DNA from: Bacteroidota bacterium
GTDB lineage: Bacteria; Bacteroidota; Bacteroidia; NS11-12g; UBA955
Length of the DNA stretch: 64,000 nt
Direction: 5' to 3'
Assembly (NCBI GenBank): GCA_024103355.1
Contig: JAGFIU010000024.1
Location: forward strand, 62,001 to 126,000
Part shown: piece by piece, positions 61,710 through 64,000 of the stretch
Layout of the letters: each line of letters starts with the position of its first letter
Position numbering within the stretch: position 1 is the first letter of the stretch
The notes under the pieces: model-generated
The model's input: the letters and a program-made list of their open reading frames with translations, nothing else
The model's database searches: none
What the model was told of the DNA's origin: nothing
Made by a program: the position numbers and the translations under genes

Positions 61710-64000
61710 TTATTTCAAAAATAAGCCTTTATGATTCAGAGGACAGATGGCAACATTAAATGTTAGTTCCTCTTCTCTGATTCCGAACATTCTACTAAAA
61801 GTAATAATTGGAGTTGTGTCCTTATTGATAATTGGGCATACTTTATTATTATGGATTTCATTATTATAATACGACCCGGAGAAAGTATCAATTGTATGAG
61901 TTGTATCTATTTTTGAATTATTAACAGAGTCATATTTAACCCATTTTCTCAGGCTATTAAACTCTTTGCGATAATATACTCCAAATCCAAATGTATTAAC
62001 GGGTGCAGCTGCGATGTTTGCATCACTATAAATAGATTGGTTTTTAGAGAACACTTTTAGTTTCACAGTCCCGTCCTTGGTAGCCAAATATTCCATATTA
62101 AAGCTATTGTTGGCATATCCAAATTGGGTGGTACCATAAGTAACATCGATAATAAAACGATTGTTTGCAAATTTACGTCCGAGTTTAAAAATCATATCTG
62201 CTCTCTGGTCAGGAGAAATATTAGCCAAACTGAAATCCACCAACCACTTATCATCAATTTGGGAAAGCCAAGCATCAATTTGACTAGAAACCAAATCAGC
62301 AATTCCGTTATTAACCATAGAACGAGGATTTAATGCAAGATCATTCCCAATTTGTGTGGTAACAAAGGTAGGAGTCATAAAGTTCCCAAAAACTAACAAA
62401 CTAAATACTTGGCGACTTACCTCATCATAATCACTTTGAATTCTTTGTAAAACATTGGAAAGTTCGGTCATTCCTTGGTCAGCAAGGTCAGGAATTTTCA
62501 ACCCAAATGTAACTTCAGGGCTGAACAAATTTCCTTTAATTTTTATCTCGCTTCGGGCTTGAACCATTGTTAGAGATTGTGATGTACTAGTGCTTGTTGA
62601 ACTTCTACCTAGTAGAGGGTTGGGTGAAGCTTTTTGAATATTATAAGTAAGTAAATCAATTGTAGCTTGAAGCGGGTCTCCATCCCATCTGATTGTCCCC
62701 CCCTTTTCTATGAAAAACTTCTTATTCACCATATTATTAAAGGCTACAAAGTTGTAGTCTCCTCTATCTACCTCTATTCCACCTCGCATTGTAAAAACAT
62801 CATCTTCACCCAATTCCATAGTAATATGACCGGTTCCCGCTCCCTTTATAGTTTCTCCTGTTTGCTCATCCAATACCAATTGTATTTCCATATCGGGAGT
62901 TATTTCCATATCAATCAACATCGTATTTAGAAAACCAACATCTAATTGATGTTTAATGGTAGAATCTTTCTTATCAGACTTAAAGGTAATGTAGGGTACT
63001 TGTCCAGCAGCCTCTGTATCTCCTAATGGCATAACGATTAATGAACCCGGTTTTGATTTTGCTTTTATTGAAATATTAAACTTATCAAAAGTACCAAAAA
63101 ACTTTGCGCTGCCATCTGCATAAGCATTTCCGAAATACAAATCATTATCTTTTCTTGTAGTACCAAGTACATGAAAATCTTTGAGATTCTCTATGCTCAT
63201 ATTATAGTTCCATTGGGTAAAATTGGTATGGTTCAATACTCCTGAAATAGTTCCGATATGCCCTTTATCATCTTTAATTTGCGATCCTTTTTCTATGGTA
63301 ATTTTATTTTTCTCAACAACAACATTTGAGTTGATTGTGAATGGAACCTTTAAATAATCAATAATAAATTTCACATCCTCAACATAGAGCTTGCCATTTA
63401 GTAGCGGCTTTGAAGGTTCTCCTGTAATATTCACAGTACCTCCAACACCTCCTTTCAATCCGGAAATTCCTTTAAGAAACTGACCAAAAATCCCGACATC
63501 AGACTTTGGCATATTGAGGTTTAAATTGAGTTCGTCAAACTTTTTTGAAGTTCCAATTGTGCCATTTAGTGTAACTCCATTGAAAATCCCACTCTGTATA
63601 TCACAATCTAATTCATTTTGGAATGCATTAATTCTTTTGGTTTTGATTCCAATAGTACCGACAGTATCTGAATTTATTGCAAAATTGTCAATTTTTATAT
63701 CTGAGATAATCTCCAACATTCCGTTAAGTTTGGGTCTAAAATCTATACCCCCATTACCTACGCCAAAAAACTCAGGATAATTTTTGGGTGTAAATTCATT
63801 GATATTCTCAATCTGAAACTTATTTAGACTGAGTGCGATTTTCTTATTATCATCTGTCCCAACATATTCTGCACTAATACTTTGTTCTTTATTAAAGAGT
63901 TCAATAGGGCGCAACATAAAATTTGTTCCGAGAACCATTCCGGTCGTATCTCGCAAATTCCATTCTTGACCTTTGATATTGAGGATAATATCTTCGATAA
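61710..64000 (-). CDS. TamB-family translocation/assembly protein (partial, N-terminus off the window)
   Basis: At least 763 C-terminal residues of a very large envelope protein of the TamB/DUF490 family, which bridges the periplasm for lipid transport or outer-membrane assembly. The visible part is made of repeated short beta-strands with the TamB pattern (LNGKLYVEDVKF, GSAKFFGTFDKFNISIKAK, VDRGDYNFVAFNNMVNKKF). It ends with the C-terminal domain, including LVFGNFMTP, DLVSSQIDAWLSQIDDKWLVDF and GVYYRKEF. The reading frame is open through base 64000 and no real start is in the window; the TTG at 63956 is not one. Confidence 0.88.
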   Translation of the reverse strand, partial: IEDIILNIKGQEWNLRDTTGMVLGTNFMLRPIELFNKEQSISAEYVGTDDNKKIALSLNKFQIENINEFTPKNYPEFFGVGNGGIDFRPKLNGMLEIISDIKIDNFAINSDTVGTIGIKTKRINAFQNELDCDIQSGIFNGVTLNGTIGTSKKFDELNLNLNMPKSDVGIFGQFLKGISGLKGGVGGTVNITGEPSKPLLNGKLYVEDVKFIIDYLKVPFTINSNVVVEKNKITIEKGSQIKDDKGHIGTISGVLNHTNFTQWNYNMSIENLKDFHVLGTTRKDNDLYFGNAYADGSAKFFGTFDKFNISIKAKSKPGSLIVMPLGDTEAAGQVPYITFKSDKKDSTIKHQLDVGFLNTMLIDMEITPDMEIQLVLDEQTGETIKGAGTGHITMELGEDDVFTMRGGIEVDRGDYNFVAFNNMVNKKFFIEKGGTIRWDGDPLQATIDLLTYNIQKASPNPLLGRSSTSTSTSQSLTMVQARSEIKIKGNLFSPEVTFGLKIPDLADQGMTELSNVLQRIQSDYDEVSRQVFSLLVFGNFMTPTFVTTQIGNDLALNPRSMVNNGIADLVSSQIDAWLSQIDDKWLVDFSLANISPDQRADMIFKLGRKFANNRFIIDVTYGTTQFGYANNSFNMEYLATKDGTVKLKVFSKNQSIYSDANIAAAPVNTFGFGVYYRKEFNSLRKWVKYDSVNNSKIDTTHTIDTFSGSYYNNEIHNNKVCPIINKDTTPIITFSRMFGIREEELTFNVAICPLNHKGLFLK

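Overview
The window is a stretch of chromosome from a low-GC member of the Bacteroidota. Several things point there: about fifteen good matches to the phylum's -7 promoter element TAnnTTTG just upstream of genes, almost no Shine-Dalgarno sequences, a GldB gliding lipoprotein, a PorT-family barrel, a PorE-like OmpA protein, two proteins with type IX secretion (T9SS) tails, DUF4837, a sdhCAB operon with a single long cytochrome b subunit, and a complete Na+-NQR. The order within the phylum cannot be fixed from these genes alone. I see no prophage, insertion sequence, CRISPR array or rRNA; most of the window is ordinary housekeeping and envelope sequence.

Layout. 1-8.3 kb: partial nadE with a PorT-like barrel, divergent from gldB; a PhnP-like hydrolase, a bifunctional RelA/SpoT protein, tRNA-Leu(UAG), trigger factor and a lipoprotein. 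8.3-13.5 kb: a coiled-coil secreted protein, a hotdog thioesterase, smpB, a small barrel, trmD, a DnaQ-like exonuclease and an RluA-type pseudouridine synthase. 13.5-21.2 kb: an HdrB/HdrC-like Fe-S pair, a GH3/beta-lactamase fusion, a CDF metal transporter and a T9SS-exported esterase broken by one in-frame TAG. 21.5-26.8 kb: pyrE-ribD-yigZ and pyrD-tyrS on the minus strand, with a Nudix gene sharing its start site with pyrE. 27-30.5 kb: sdhCAB. 30.6-38 kb: rhomboid protease, the large PorE-like lipoprotein, purM, a sugar-phosphate isomerase and an FAH-family enzyme. 38-43.2 kb: a glycine-rich T9SS cargo and the tightly overlapping mltD-DUF4837-purN operon. 43.4-55.2 kb: gcvP, nqrABCDEF with a strong terminator, a TrmN6-like methyltransferase, an ABC-F protein and aroQ.

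55.2-61.7 kb is the most interesting part: an FNR-type regulator with all its cluster cysteines, a 32-bp palindrome upstream of a -7 box, then a likely operon of a small membrane protein, a CuA/cytochrome c subunit II, a B-family heme-copper oxidase subunit I, a SCO copper chaperone and a cytochrome b-ferredoxin-MvhD fusion. Subunit I keeps its CuB histidines and the high-spin heme ligand. It has Gln where the cross-linked Tyr of oxygen reductases should be, and Lys where one low-spin heme His should be. That argues against ordinary oxygen reduction and makes NO reduction the leading hypothesis. The window ends in a partial TamB-family gene.

Taken together, the window encodes Na+-NQR and SDH feeding the quinone pool, two further Fe-S/cytochrome modules that may exchange electrons with quinone, and an unusual CuA-type terminal reductase under an oxygen- or NO-sensing regulator.
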